Shown one piece after another: positions 10,782 through 21,289 of a stretch of 64,000 nucleotides of DNA. Within the stretch, counting starts at the first letter, position 1, and each line of letters starts with the position of its first letter. The stretch comes from Rana temporaria (lineage: Eukaryota; Chordata; Amphibia; Anura; Ranidae): the NCBI RefSeq assembly GCF_905171775.1, contig NC_053499.1:26476526-26540525 (forward strand). The letters are read 5' to 3'. The position numbers and the translations under genes are program-made. The notes beneath the pieces were generated by a model. The model searched no databases and had not been told where the DNA came from. It saw only the letters and a program-made list of their open reading frames with translations.

Positions 10782-11425
10782 CTGAAAGGAGGATGGTTAA
10801 GACTTAATTTGTGCAAGCATTGACAATACAAACCATTTATTAAAGCAGGATAAACTGCAATAAATAATGACTAGACAGAATTACAATACGACAAGGTTCC
10901 TTCCCATACATATACAGAGCTGTCAGTTTACATTCGAACATTTGGTAAAGTCCAGAATGAATAAAAAACATGAATAAAAAGACATAAATTATATATATAG
11001 CCGTGCATAGGAGTTACTGCAAAGTAATTAAAGCTTCCATCTTGCACTGGGAGAAAGAGAAAGGCGATTGGATTCACAGTATCTAAGCACAATAAGACCA
11101 CCCTTCAAACTGCCCAACTCTGATTTAGGAGAAAAAAAATAACTCAACCACTATTCTTATGTCATGATTACCGTATTTAATCGGGGTATAACACGCACCC
11201 CAATTTAAGAGGGAAGTTTCAGGATTTTTAATTTTTTTTTAAATGAACCACTTAGAAGCAAAATAATGGTATCGGAGCATCAATGCCGCCAGATCTGTGC
11301 TCATCTGCAGCATTGATCTTCAATGCAGTTTGATTAGTGCCCATCTGCAGCCTAAAAAATTATCAAAATGCTCTCCCTGTTCAGTGCCAATCTGCAGTTT
11401 TTACCTTTCAGCGTCAGATCGAGAT

Positions 11426-12480
11426 CTCTGTTGTCACCAAGGGAAGAGGGGGAGCGAGATCACCGCTGAATTACATAGAGCTGTGATCTTCATCTCTGTT
11501 GTCACCAAGGGAAGAGGGGGAGCGAGATCACCGCTGAATTACATAGAGCTGTGATCTTCATCTCTGTTGTCACCGAGGGAAGAGGGGGAGCGAGATCACC
11601 GCTGAATTACATAGAGCTGTGATCTTCATCTCTGTTGTCACCGAGGGAAGAGGGGGAGCGAGATCACCGCTGAATTACATAGAGCTGTGATCTTCATCTC
11701 TGTTGTCACCGAGGGAAGAGGGGGAGCGAGATCACCGCTGAATTACATAGAGCTGTGATCTTCATCTCTGTTGTCACCGAGGGAAGAGGGGGAGCGAGAT
11801 CACCGCTGAATTACATAGAGCTGTGATCTTCATCTCTGTTGTCACCGAGGGAAGAGGGGGAGCGAGATCACCGCTAAATTACATAGAGCCGTGATCTCCT
11901 TCATCTCTGTTGTCACCGAGGGAAGAGGGGGAGCGAGATCACCGCTGAATTACATAGAGCTGTGATCTTCATCTCTGTTGTCACCGAGGGAAGAGGGGGA
12001 GCGAGATCACCGCTGAATTACATAGAGCTGTGATCTTCATCTCTGTTGTCACCGAGGGAAGAGGGGGAGCGAGATCACCGCTGAATTACATAGAGCTGTG
12101 ATCTTCATCTCTGTTGTCACCGAGGGAAGAGGGGGAGCGAGATCACCGCTGAATTACATAGAGCTGTGATCTTCATCTCTGTTGTCACCGAGGGAAGAGG
12201 GGGAGCGAGATCACCGCTAAATTACATAGAGCCGTGATCTCCTTCATCTCTGTTGTCACCGAGGGAAGAGGGGGAGCGAGATCACCGCTGAATTACATAG
12301 AGCCGTGATCTCCTTCATCTCTGTTGTCACCGAGGGAAAAGGGGGAGCGAGATCCCTGCTGAATTACATAGAGCCGTGATCTCCTTCATCTCTGTTGTCA
12401 CCGAGGGAAGAGGGGGAGCGAGATCACCACTGAATTACATAGAGCCGTGATCTCCATCTCTGTTGTCACCGAGGGAAGAG
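11426..12480. repeat. 68-bp minisatellite, about 16 copies
   Basis: The period is 68 bp (CTCTGTTGTCACC recurs at 11426, 11494, 11562 and so on), with a 71-bp variant carrying an extra CCT (GTGATCTCCTTCATC) in several later copies. Copies differ by single bases (CACCAAGG versus CACCGAGG), which gives a readable variant map. Confidence 0.96.
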
Positions 12481-12582
12481 GGTGAGTGAGAGCACCGCTA
12501 AATTACATCTGAGGGAAGAGGAGTGAGCGCCGCTAAATTACATAGAGCCGAGATCTTCTTCTTGTGTATCCGGTGCTCCGTC

Positions 12583-12672
12583 ACTCACAGCCACGCCTCC
12601 TGTCCCTGCTCATATGATAGACAGTACAGTAGTCCAATGCGGGGCCAGGAGGCGTGGCTGTGCGTGACGGAG
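12583..12672. repeat. Imperfect hairpin at the end of the minisatellite element
   Basis: CACAGCCACGCCTCCTG (about 12587) is complementary to CAGGAGGCGTGGCTGTG (about 12646), giving a 17-bp stem. It sits between the array and the right terminal repeat. Confidence 0.8.
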
Positions 12673-12894
12673 GGCCGGATACACAGGTAGAAGATCTCGG
12701 CTCAATGTAATTTAGAGGCGCTCGCTCCTCTTCCCTTAGACAGCAGGGATCGGCGTAAAACACGCACCCATGATTTCCCCCTGATTTTAAGGGGGAAAAA
12801 GTGCATGTTATATGCCGATAAATACGGTACTTCTAAACTGTTTGGCTAAAACAAAAAAAACACGAACAAGGTCCATTGTCGTAATAAACTCACA

Positions 12895-13698
12895 GTAGCC
12901 TAAAAGTGGTTCCTCACCCTAGGAACAAAACTAACGGTAAGCAGCTACAAAATACTGTAGCTGCTTTATGAATAATAATAATAAAAAATAAAATAAAAAA
13001 AAAGACACTTACCTGTCCAGAAATCCAGTGCCGTCCTCACCCAAACCAGTATTTCACTGGTCTTCAGTGCCCAAGGTCAGCATGTTAAAGTGTTACTAAA
13101 CCCAGGACCCTGCATTTACTATCTGGTCTCCCACAGTACACGCAATTATTTTAGTAAATATAAACTGCTAAATACCTTTTCTCATCAGCAGTATATAGCA
13201 GTCTTGTGACTTCTATTAGTGCCTGATTAAAGCTTGTAGGAGGAGTTTTCATTCTCCTCTGACTGTCCTATGACGCTGCATGACCCCTGACCCTCTGTCT
13301 GGACAGTGTAGATTGGCTCTATGCTGATCACATGCATCCTCCCAAGAAAAAAAAAAAAAAACTCTCTAGCAATACACACCAAACTGAGCATGTGCAGAGT
13401 GCCCCAAGGCTCTGTACTATCAGCAGATCAATAGGGGACAATAATAGAAGGCATCAAACAGCCTTTTTACACAATGTAGAGGATTAACCGTTGGGTTACA
13501 CAGCAAGTACAACAAGCATGCTTTACTGCATATACAGACTGATTTTATGGTTGTGGGTATAGTAACACAAACTGTCTCCTTGTGGCTTCACAACCAGCTG
13601 CTCTGCCCTTTATAAATGGTCCTGTAGCTTTCTGGGACCTGGGGGAAGGAGGTGTTTTGGATGAAGTTTTGCTAATATGACAAGCTGTATAATCTCAC
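12895..13698. repeat. Old dispersed repeats in MADD intron
   Basis: The stretch 12905-13060 resembles the left part of the TTAA element at 27316-27751 (AAGCAGCTACAAAATACTG..., then ACACTTACCTGTCC). From 13084 a TTAAAGTGTTACTAAACCC motif starts another repeat. No coding signal until the exon at 13699. Confidence 0.45.
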
Positions 13699-13892
13699 CG
13701 TGTTGGTTCCATGGATGACAGTACTTGGACTGCTGCTGGCGGTGGTGCTGGAGCCTGAACGTGGCTGGTTGTTGTCAGGGGAGTTCTCACTGTCTGGAGC
13801 AGTTTCCTCCACCTCTCCTGAGTACTCCTGAAAATCATCAAACTCCACCTCACTGGCATCTCCCAAGGCAGCATGAGTCAGTGGATCCACAT
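13699..13892 (-). CDS. madd: MADD coding exon 11 (acidic linker)
   Basis: This 194-nt exon encodes VDPLTHAALGDASEVEFDDF, an acidic stretch with APDSENSPDNNQPRS, and STTASSSPSTVIHGTNT (residues about 640-704). The conserved parts are VDPLTHAALGDASEVE and STTASSSPSTVIHG; the middle is divergent. The segment is predicted to be disordered. The donor is ACG/GTGAGA, phase 0. Confidence 0.95.
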
Positions 13893-13959
13893 CTACGGAG
13901 AACACAAAATCACCATAAGCCTATTTTTGTTTGATCAAGAGGATCAATAAGCCATTGTG

Positions 13960-14310
13960 TAATTTACAGTGGTTTGAACAAAGCCTATCCCTCTATAGTG
14001 TGTAAAGTGACAGGGGAGCACACAGAACACAGCCTGTGACTGACAGCCTCAGTTATGTTCACGTGTGAAGGGCGGGGGGTTGTCTCTTCCTTTCAGGCCG
14101 CTCTAGTCATTCATGAGGTGAGCAATTTCAGTCCTCCACCTCCTGATTTCTGACAGCCCAGACAAGCTTTATTAAATTCTAGACTTTGCAGAGTAGACTG
14201 CAAATAAACAGGTATAACTTATGTCGGAGGATTTGTTTCATCTCTGTGTATCACCTGAGGACAGTCACTTCACTGGGTATAGGAAAGAGTTTACAACCGC
14301 TTCAAAGTTA
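13960..14310. repeat. Dispersed repeat, copy 2 of 3
   Basis: Inverted relative to 8614-8990; shared blocks include GTTTCATCTCTGTGTATCACC and the ACAGCCTCAGTTATG...AGGCCGCTCTAG region. Non-coding. Confidence 0.55.
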
Positions 14311-14330
14311 CTAACAGCAACCAATCATAT

Positions 14331-14861
14331 TTAAAGTGGTACTAAAAGGTTCATTTTATTCATTTCGTTTTTTTAAATAACAAGCATGTCATACTTACCT
14401 CCACTGTGCAGTTCGTTTTGCACAGAGTGGCCCCGATCGTCCTCTTCTGGGGTCCCATGGCGGCTCTCGCGGCTCCTCCCTGCAATAGCTAACCCTCTCT
14501 GGGAAGCTCTCTCTTGGGGGGGGGGGGGGGGTTACCTTGCAAGCGCACTCCTGTGTCATACACTCGGCGTCCATAGTTGCCGCATGTATGACTCGGTCCC
14601 GACCCCCGGCGGCCGCGTCATTGGATTTGATTGACAGCAGCGGGAGCCAATGCGCTGCTATCAATATATGCAATCAACGCCGAGACTCCGGGGAGAAGAG
14701 GATGCTGGGGACGAGCTGAGCAGGTGAACTGGCTCAGGTAAGTAAAAAAACGGGGCAGGAGGGGAGAGAATGGGGGGCCCCATTATTGCCAGGTGTTTTT
14801 TCACCTTAATGCAGTCGGATGCATTAAGGTGAAAAAACACGAACCTTTACAACCCCTTTAA
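14331..14861. mobile_element. TTAA-bounded element
   Basis: TTAAAGTGGTACTAAAAGG at the left and CCTTTACAACCCCTTTAA at the right bring TTAA to both borders. Inside lies the recurrent CTTACCTCCACTGTGCAG...TTTTGCACAGAGTGGCCCC block also seen at 44640, 53040, 56390 and 63165, and a 16-bp stem around CACCTTAATGCA/TGCATTAAGGTG. A TTAA target suggests piggyBac- or Kolobok-type mobilisation; no transposase is present. Confidence 0.65.
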
Positions 14862-14951
14862 GGAGTAATTTTAGTCCAAGAAAAAAAAGGAATTGGTTTG
14901 CATTAGTGCCAAGTGACTCAAGATACCAAACTCACTCATCAGAATACTCAC

Positions 14952-15055
14952 TAGGTGTGTCACCATTGATGTCGCACTTCATCATTTCACTGACAAAGTC
15001 GCCAAGAGAAGAATAAGAAGAGCTGGAGTCATCATATTCCACACTATCGCTGCCA
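14952..15055 (-). CDS. madd: MADD coding exon 10 (Ser/Asp-rich segment)
   Basis: This 104-nt exon encodes GSDSVEYDDSSSSYSSLGDF then VSEMMKCDINGDTP (residues about 605-639). It closely matches the vertebrate run with YDDSSSSYSSLGDFVSEMMKCDINGDTP. The acceptor is TTTTTCAG and the donor CTA/GTGAGT; phases 2 and 1 rebuild Ser and Asn at the junctions. Confidence 0.96.
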
Positions 15056-15353
15056 CTGAAAAACAGTATAGTTAATAAAACTAAGGAACTACAAAATCAA
15101 AAAACAGGCAAAATGACAGCAGTAGCAAAGTAAGACAACTCATACACTTTCTACCTTAAATCATATGAGGGAAGACTGGGACCAATATACTTTTGATTCA
15201 TATTAAGACATACTATTCTGAGTGAAGTAAAAAGTCACTGTTTCAGTAATTATTGTAAATAAGGAAAACATTATAGTGACATTTTACAAAACAAAGAATA
15301 GACATAACAAAATAGCAAAAAAAAAAAAAAAAAGAAGGCAATATGAAGCAGAC

Positions 15354-15510
15354 CTGTCATCAGTGGGATCTGAGTCACTATCCCTCTCTATTGGGACACT
15401 GAGTGCTTCCGCCAGCTGGGAGTTTGCATCATACACACGATAATGGATGGGTTGCAGCTGGTGGGCATACCACTTTGGCTTATCTCCAATTGAAGCTGGG
15501 TCAAACATAT
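15354..15510 (-). CDS. madd: MADD coding exon 9 (end of dDENN)
   Basis: This 157-nt exon encodes MFDPASIGDKPKWYAHQLQP, IHYRVYDANSQLAEALSVP and the acidic ERDSDSDPTDD (residues about 553-604). The KPKWYAHQLQPIHYRVYD block matches vertebrate MADD. The donor CAG/GTCTGC lacks the usual purine at +3, making it one of the weaker donors here. Confidence 0.96.
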
Positions 15511-15590
15511 CTGCGGGGAAAGAGATGCAATGAGAAAGGGGAAAGCAGGTGGAAAATGAGCCGACAGAAGAGCTAAAAAAAAGGGCTTAC

Positions 15591-15826
15591 TGTTGTGTAT
15601 CCTTTGAAAGGCGAAATTAGTGGGGTTGAGAGACCATTCTCCGAAATACTCCACAGCCTGCGTTTTGGACAGTTTCTCGGAAAAGTTGGTAGCCTTGGGA
15701 CGTGATGCAAGGAAGGAAGAGGACTGGAAAGCCACTACAGGCCGGGGGAACAGACGCAGAGTGCGGGTATGCAGCTGGAAACCTTGCAACATGTTGGGAG
15801 AATTAAAGAATCGGACCATGGCAACC
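15591..15826 (-). CDS. madd: MADD coding exon 8 (dDENN)
   Basis: This 236-nt exon opens with VAMVRFFNSPNMLQGFQLHT and continues RTLRLFPRPVVAFQSSSFLA, KTQAVEYFGEWSLNPTNFAF and QRIHN (residues about 474-552). These are core dDENN motifs. The acceptor GCCGGTAG/GG and donor ACA/GTAAGC give phases 2 and 1, which fit both neighbours and rebuild Arg and Asn codons. Confidence 0.97.
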
Positions 15827-16410
15827 CTACCGGCAAATAAAAAAAAAAAAGAAGAGGATTAGAATGGCTACAAGTTATTACAGGTATACACAACACAGCT
15901 AATTTAAAGGACAATTACAACTTTCTAAAATGTATTGAAATCAAATCAACTGTAAATGTGAAAAAAATACGCTTAAAGCAGTTCTAAACCCTAAAACGTT
16001 CTCACTTCATTAAAAAGGTAAAAAAAAAACAAAAAAAAAAAAAAACACCCCAATACTAGTTTCCTCCTCCCTCCGTGCATCTTCTCTCCCCTCTTTCTGC
16101 TCTCACAGGCTTTGCTGAAAGCAACAGGAGCCATAGGCCTGTGAGGAGAGAGAGATGTGGACGAGCCACGTTGTGTGCGTCTATAGACGTGGGCTACCTG
16201 GCTTGGGAGAGAGCTTGCATTTGTTCCACCACAGAAAAGTGGTTTGCTATGGGAATCAAAAAGGGAAAGGGGGGAAGAAAACAAAGGGGGAACGGGAGGA
16301 TTGGACAAGGGTAAATAAGGGGGTGGGGAGGAGGAAAGGGAGGGAGGGACAGACAAGATACAAAAGGAAAGCACTCACATGAGACACATCCCTATATGCT
16401 AGAAAAAAGA

Positions 16411-17221
16411 AAAAAAACAATCGCTAGAGCAGTGATTGATGGTCGGACTTTGAGGCAAGACGGAAGTATATATAAAAAATGTTTATTACAAAATAGAAAA
16501 ATATACAGCACTAACAGAAATTAATAAAACTATATAAATTGATAAATGAATATGGACAAAATCCTTTGAAGTCGCCTACGTGTTTCGCTGTTGGGCTTCC
16601 TTAGGACGAGACAAAATGGATTTTTGACAATGTACAGGTATTATTTCATAGTCTAGAACATCATGGCGAAATTATTCATCCAGAGTGTTTGAAGCATTCC
16701 ACACAGGTATGCGGAAATGTCAAAAAGTTGTTTTATAGTAATTCCAAATGAAACTAAATAGTGTTGATCATCATTGACACGGATCAATTGCACCTGCAAT
16801 GACAATCCCGTGGTATCAAGTGAAAAAGAAAAGGAAAAAGGGTGTATAGGGCGTTGCCAGGTATTCGGCAAAAGATAGTAAGCCCAGTCTAAAAATTCCA
16901 GGTGTAGAGATATAGCTGGTGCGGTTTTTCACACTGTCATATATAGGCATTTATATAGTGAAGATCCAAACACACAGTTTGAGTAGTCAACACCTTAGGA
17001 CAATATAGTCCAAAAAAGCCAGCAGCTCTGAAAGCCTGAAATGCGCACGTGTGCCCCAGGGTAACAGCCTGTGATTTTGTCCATATTCATTTATCAATTT
17101 ATATGGTTTTATTAATTTCTATTAGTGCTGTATTTTTCTATTTTGTAATAAACATTTTTTATATATACTTCCGTCTTACCTCAAAGTCTGACCATCAATC
17201 ACTGCTCTAGCGATTGTTTTT
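16411..17221. mobile_element. Foldback element with about 150-bp arms
   Basis: Arms 16411-16563 and 17073-17221 are inverted near-copies (for example CAATCGCTAGAGCAGTGATT against AATCACTGCTCTAGCGATTG), separated by about 510 bp. The centre contains CTACGTGTTTCGCTGTTGGG. It interrupts an older repeat whose halves lie at 16080-16380 and 17224-17330. No ORF. Confidence 0.8.
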
Positions 17222-17329
17222 TCTGGCTTGCTATGGGGTCATACACAGAGAAGTGCCAGTGGGGGACCCCAAAGGAGGAGGTAAGTGGTCACTTTGTGCA
17301 ATACCATTGCAACAGAGCAGGTACATTAA

Positions 17330-17880
17330 AAAAATATAAAGCCTTGATTCTTTGCAATATATATTCTTTCAGGTTTTTTTTTTTTTGCACAAAGAATTTG
17401 CTTTCAGTTTACAGAAATCAGATTAATAAAAGATGGTTGGTAGAAGTTACAAACTGCAAATAGCTTTGTCTTATTAAATAAGCCCCAATATACTACTATA
17501 TATTCTCAGACGAATAGTGAACATTTGGTTTCTTATCCAAATGGTCTTAATTAGGAGATTCAAAACTCTACTGGGAGCTTCTTGTATGTCATTAAAGAGA
17601 CTGGCAGTAATCACGCCAAGGCATATACACGCAATTAGCTACCTTGATTGCACAGCATATTAGAACACTTACATCTCTAATTAAGGAAACTTTGTTATAA
17701 ATAGCATTAAAGTGGAGCTCCAGCCAATACAGTATTTGTTTTTGCATTGGATAGAGTGGTGAGCTCCTAAAACCTTCTACAGTTTTTTGCTATATGTGTC
17801 CTTGTTGGGAAGATTCCCATCAATCCGCATCTTTATTACGGGTGTCACTTGGACAGAACGTGAGAAAATAAGGATGAAAA
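17330..17880. other. MADD intron without recognised features
   Basis: AT-rich intronic sequence with a T-run near 17376-17386. No repeat family or exon is recognised up to the A-tract at 17877-17899. Confidence 0.4.
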
Positions 17881-18547
17881 AAAAAAAAAAAAAAAAAAAG
17901 CAAGAAAAATAGATTTTTGGCTTTCCTGTAAATTCCTCATCTTGGAGTATTTTACAGGACCAGTATTCATTGACCATGGATTATAAACCTCTACCTTCAG
18001 GTAATTGGACGCAAGCAATATGCTGTGATCAAAACACAGAGGGGAGAGGGATCTGTGTCCTGTACCGTACGCAAAGGTAAGGAAAGTTAAAATTCCTATC
18101 ATCTTTATCATACAGGACTGGTATCCATAGTCCTTGGGACGCAACTAAGCAATAAAACTGAGGGGTGGGCAAGAACTTGGCAAACAGAACTGCCAAAAGG
18201 GCCACGTCAAAAACAAGGGTTTAACGGAACACGAACAAATAATCAGATAACAGCTTGAAGCACCAAGTGGCCAAAGCTTTAATCAGCTGAAGCCTGAATG
18301 TCCACCTGATAGAATTTGGAGAACATGTGAACAGGGGACCAGGTTTGGTCCTTGCAAACAAAACAGATACTTGATGCTGAAAAGCCTAGGACACACTATT
18401 AACTCTGGTGGCATTGGCTCTGATAGGAAAGGGAGAAACCTTTTCTTTAAGGGGCGTAGACCAAATACGTTGTCTGATCCACCTGACAATAGCGGAGCAG
18501 GAGGCAAGGTGTCTTCTAGAATGGGCCATAGGCAATGCAAAGAGGGA

Positions 18548-18836
18548 CTGAGGCCTCGTACACACGACAGAGATTCTCGGCAGAATTCGCCGAGAAACTC
18601 GGTCAAAACCCGGATTCTGCCGAGAATCTCTGTCGTCTGTACAGTTTTGGCTCGATGGAGCCGCCGAGGAGCTCGACGAGAAAATAGAGAACATGTTCTC
18701 TATTTTCTCGTTGGCCGCGTTGTTCTATAGGAGAAGGCGGCCCGCCGAGCTCTTCGGCGTCTTCATCCCAAAACGAGACGAGGAACTCGACGTGCCAAGC
18801 ACGTCGAGTTTCTCTGTCGTGTGTACGAGGCCTCAG
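18548..18836. mobile_element. MITE (GAGGCCTCGTACACACGAC ends) inside the DIRS fossil
   Basis: Left and right ends are near-perfect inverted copies (CTGAGGCCTCGTACACACGA and its complement). Interior arms repeat GATTCTCGGC/GCCGAGAATC and CTCGACG/CGTCGAG motifs. It separates two halves of the recombinase-like translation. Confidence 0.7.
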
Positions 18837-19239
18837 TCTTGCAAACAGAAGCTGCTGCTTTTAGGTGAACCCGACAGTCTTGATAACATTTAGGCAATGT
18901 GGGGCAGTTCCCCCTGTCCCGTTTTGGGGCAGGACATTGGAAAGGGAGGACAATGCCCTCTTTAACCACTTCCATACCAGGCACTTACGCACCTTCCCGC
19001 CCAAGCCAATTTTCAGCTTTCAGCACTGTCGCACTTTGAATGGCAATTGCGCGGTCATGCTACACTGTACCCAAACAAATTTGGCGTCCTTTTTTCCCCA
19101 CAAATAGGGCTTTCTTTTGGTGGTATTTGATCACCTCTGCAATTTTTTTTTAAAAAAGACTGAAAATTTTGGGAAAAAAATCACGTTTTTATTTTTTTGT
19201 AAATAAGCAAGTTTTCTCTTTCAATTATGGGCACTGATA

Positions 19240-19550
19240 TGGCAGCACTGATGGGCACAGATGAGATGGCACTGATGGACATCGATGAGGTAGTACTGAC
19301 GGGCACAGATGAGGTGGCACTGATTGGCGGCACTGATGGGCACACATAGGCGGCACTGATGGGCACACATAGGCGGCACTGATGGGCACACATGGGCGGC
19401 ACTGATGGGCACACATGGGCGGCACTGATGGGCACACATGGGCGGCACTGATGGGCACTCATAGGCGGCACAGATGAACACTGTGGGGTGGCACAGATGG
19501 ACACTGTGGGGTGGCACTGATGGACACTGTGGGGCGGCACTGATTTACTT
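19240..19550. repeat. 23-bp minisatellite (GGCACTGATGGGCACACAT)
   Basis: Repeated GGCGGCACTGATGGGCACACAT-type units, most regular at 19330-19460, with degenerate units at both edges. It lies inside the TTAA element 18962-19902. Confidence 0.92.
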
Positions 19551-19577
19551 ATGTTGCCAGCGCGAACCCCCCCTGTC

Positions 19578-19901
19578 AGGAGAGCCGACGATCGGCTCTC
19601 CTATACTCGCGTCTCTCAGACGCAAGTGAGGAAGAGCCATCAACGGCTCTTCCTGTTTACATCGTGATCAGCCGTGATTGGACACGGCTGATCACGTGGT
19701 AAAGAGTCTCAGTGAGAGACTCTTTACCGAGATCGGTGTTGCGGGGTGTCAGACTGACACCCTGCAACAACGATCGCCGCGATGCGCGCCCCCGGGGGCG
19801 CGCAGCGGCTCAGAATTCTGAGGATGTCATATGACATCCAGTCAGGATTCTACAACCACTTTGCCGCCGTCAATATGTCATTGGCGGGCGGCAAGTGGTT
19901 A
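19578..19901. repeat. Train of consecutive perfect hairpins
   Basis: Stems read directly: 19578-19602 (11 bp, 3-nt loop), 19605-19627 (10 positions, one mismatch), 19629-19654 (10 bp), 19663-19696 (14 bp), 19698-19728 (13 bp), 19738-19768 (14 bp with one wobble), 19784-19803 (20-nt palindrome), 19822-19839 (18-nt palindrome) and 19854-19901 (terminal stem). Stem sequences are unrelated to each other. Confidence 0.93.
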
Positions 19902-21289
19902 AGGTGAAAGGAGCAGGCCACCTTTCAAAACGACCTTGTCCAAAAACACTGGAGGTAGAATTGATGTCATGATACAAAACATCAGGACCAGACTGAAGAA
20001 AGGCCAAAATACGAGTGAAAGTAGCTCCGTTACTGTTTGGAAGAAGCCAAGGCTCATCCACTAGATGTGTGATTGTCTGTGTACCACATTCTTCTGGCCC
20101 AATTTGGTACATCGAGAATAACCGTGACAGAACCCTTTCCTCCCATCTTGCGCAACAGTCCAAGAGGGCTCTTCATCAGAGAAAAGGCATAAACAAGTTG
20201 AAACTGCACAGGCTAGTCTTGGCCACACAATTGTGGGTGCAGAGGCCTCTCCCATGAATCAAATCATTGGTGGCTTAGAAAGTCGTGCTGCCAAGAGCTG
20301 GAATGCACGTTTCTGCCCATGACAATATTGAACCTATTCCTTTCAGGACTGCTAGGCTTCGGGTACCCCCTTATGTAGGCCACTGCTGCGGCATTGTACC
20401 GATTGTAGTCCGACTGGGCGACCTTACAGAAGGGCGTTCTAATGTCATAGAGACAATCTGATGGGAAGTTGTGACTCCTCTGGAACTATGTCCACTGAAT
20501 ACTCGGAGTTGTAAACTCCGCCCCAGCCTGTAAAGCCCGAATCTGTTGTTACAACATTCTTATGAAGGAAAGACTTTCCAGATTCCAGAGGCAGGATTAG
20601 AGATTCATCATCTCAGGGAGAATTTTGCTTGACAAGAATTGACTGATCCATGGACTGATCTGCTTGTTTCACGGCTTTAGGATGCTGGATTGAAGGGTTC
20701 TGAAGTGAAATTAGGCAAAGGGAATTGCTTGAAAGGAAGTCACCAAGACGCCTAGAACCCTCATGCGAAAATTAATTGAGGAATGACCTTGTGCCCCAAG
20801 GGCTGAAGAGCCATAATGGAGGCAATTTTCTCCCAAGGGAAGAACATTCTGGCCTGGGCTATGTCCAAATTTAGACCCAAGTACTACAGACTAAATGAGG
20901 GGTAGAAAGAAGACTTTGTAAAGTTGATTATCCAGCCAAATGTTTGAAACCGAATGGCTCTTTGGACACGGTTCTGGCCGAGTAGGCCTTCAGCATAAGG
21001 TCACATGAACGTCCTGCATTCGAGAAAGTTCTAGAAGCAGGGCAAGCACTTTTGTGAACACCGGTGGGTGCAGGGGAGCCTCTGAATGTCAGTACCACAA
21101 ACTGGAAGTGCAGGTGTCTTTTCGAGCTGGTTCCCCTATCGGATAGGGTCCGGCCTCGACTACGCATGCGCAGTCGGAGGAAACGGAAATCTCAGAGCCT
21201 CAACAGCTGTTCGTCAGCTGTAGACGCGCTCACTCCCGATGATACACGCCGCACAAGCACTGCTCAATATCACATCTGATCCGCCCCTT

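Larger units (their letters stand above)
11171..12827. mobile_element. TA-flanked element carrying a 68-bp minisatellite
   Basis: CCGTATTTAATCGGGGTATA at the left and TATGCCGATAAATACGG at the right are inverted, with TA immediately outside both ends. Subterminal GTATAACACGCACCC is also mirrored (AAAACACGCACCCATG in direct orientation near 12757). Most of the interior is the tandem array at 11426-12480. No transposase is seen. Confidence 0.65.
18962..19902. mobile_element. TTAA-bounded element with internal array and hairpin train
   Basis: Borders are TTAACCACTT (18962) and AAGTGGTTAA (19902). From left to right: a conserved block also found at 30958 and, inverted, at 39000 (CACAAATAGGGCTTTCTTTTGG), a 23-bp tandem array (about 19240-19550), then at least eight consecutive hairpins (19578-19901). 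It splits the DIRS-type fossil. TTAA borders suggest piggyBac/Kolobok-type transposition. No transposase ORF. Confidence 0.75.
17900..21170 (-). pseudogene. Fossil DIRS-type (tyrosine recombinase) retrotransposon
   Basis: Minus-strand translation, with many stops, gives reverse-transcriptase-like text around 21160-20760 (GSPAPTGVHKSACPAS, then GWIINFTKSSFYPSFS and AQARMFFPWEKIASIM). A later-domain match lies near 20220-20060 (LVYAFSLMKSPLGLLRKMGG). A tyrosine-recombinase-like match is split between 18961-18843 (GIVLPFQCPAPKRDRG) and 18547-18400 (SAIVRWIRQRIWSTPLKEK). This order (RT, RNase H, recombinase) fits DIRS elements. Two younger elements sit inside it (18962-19902 and about 18548-18836). 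It is far too degraded to be active. Family call is from remembered motifs. Confidence 0.65.

Noticed and set aside
11426..12480. Regular repeats that might suggest a CRISPR-like array.
   Set aside because: There are no unique spacers between units; it is a contiguous 68-bp minisatellite in a vertebrate intron.
19181..19540. Minus-strand ORFs with repeated CAHQCRPCVPISA-like text.
   Set aside because: They are produced by the 23-bp minisatellite in the TTAA element.
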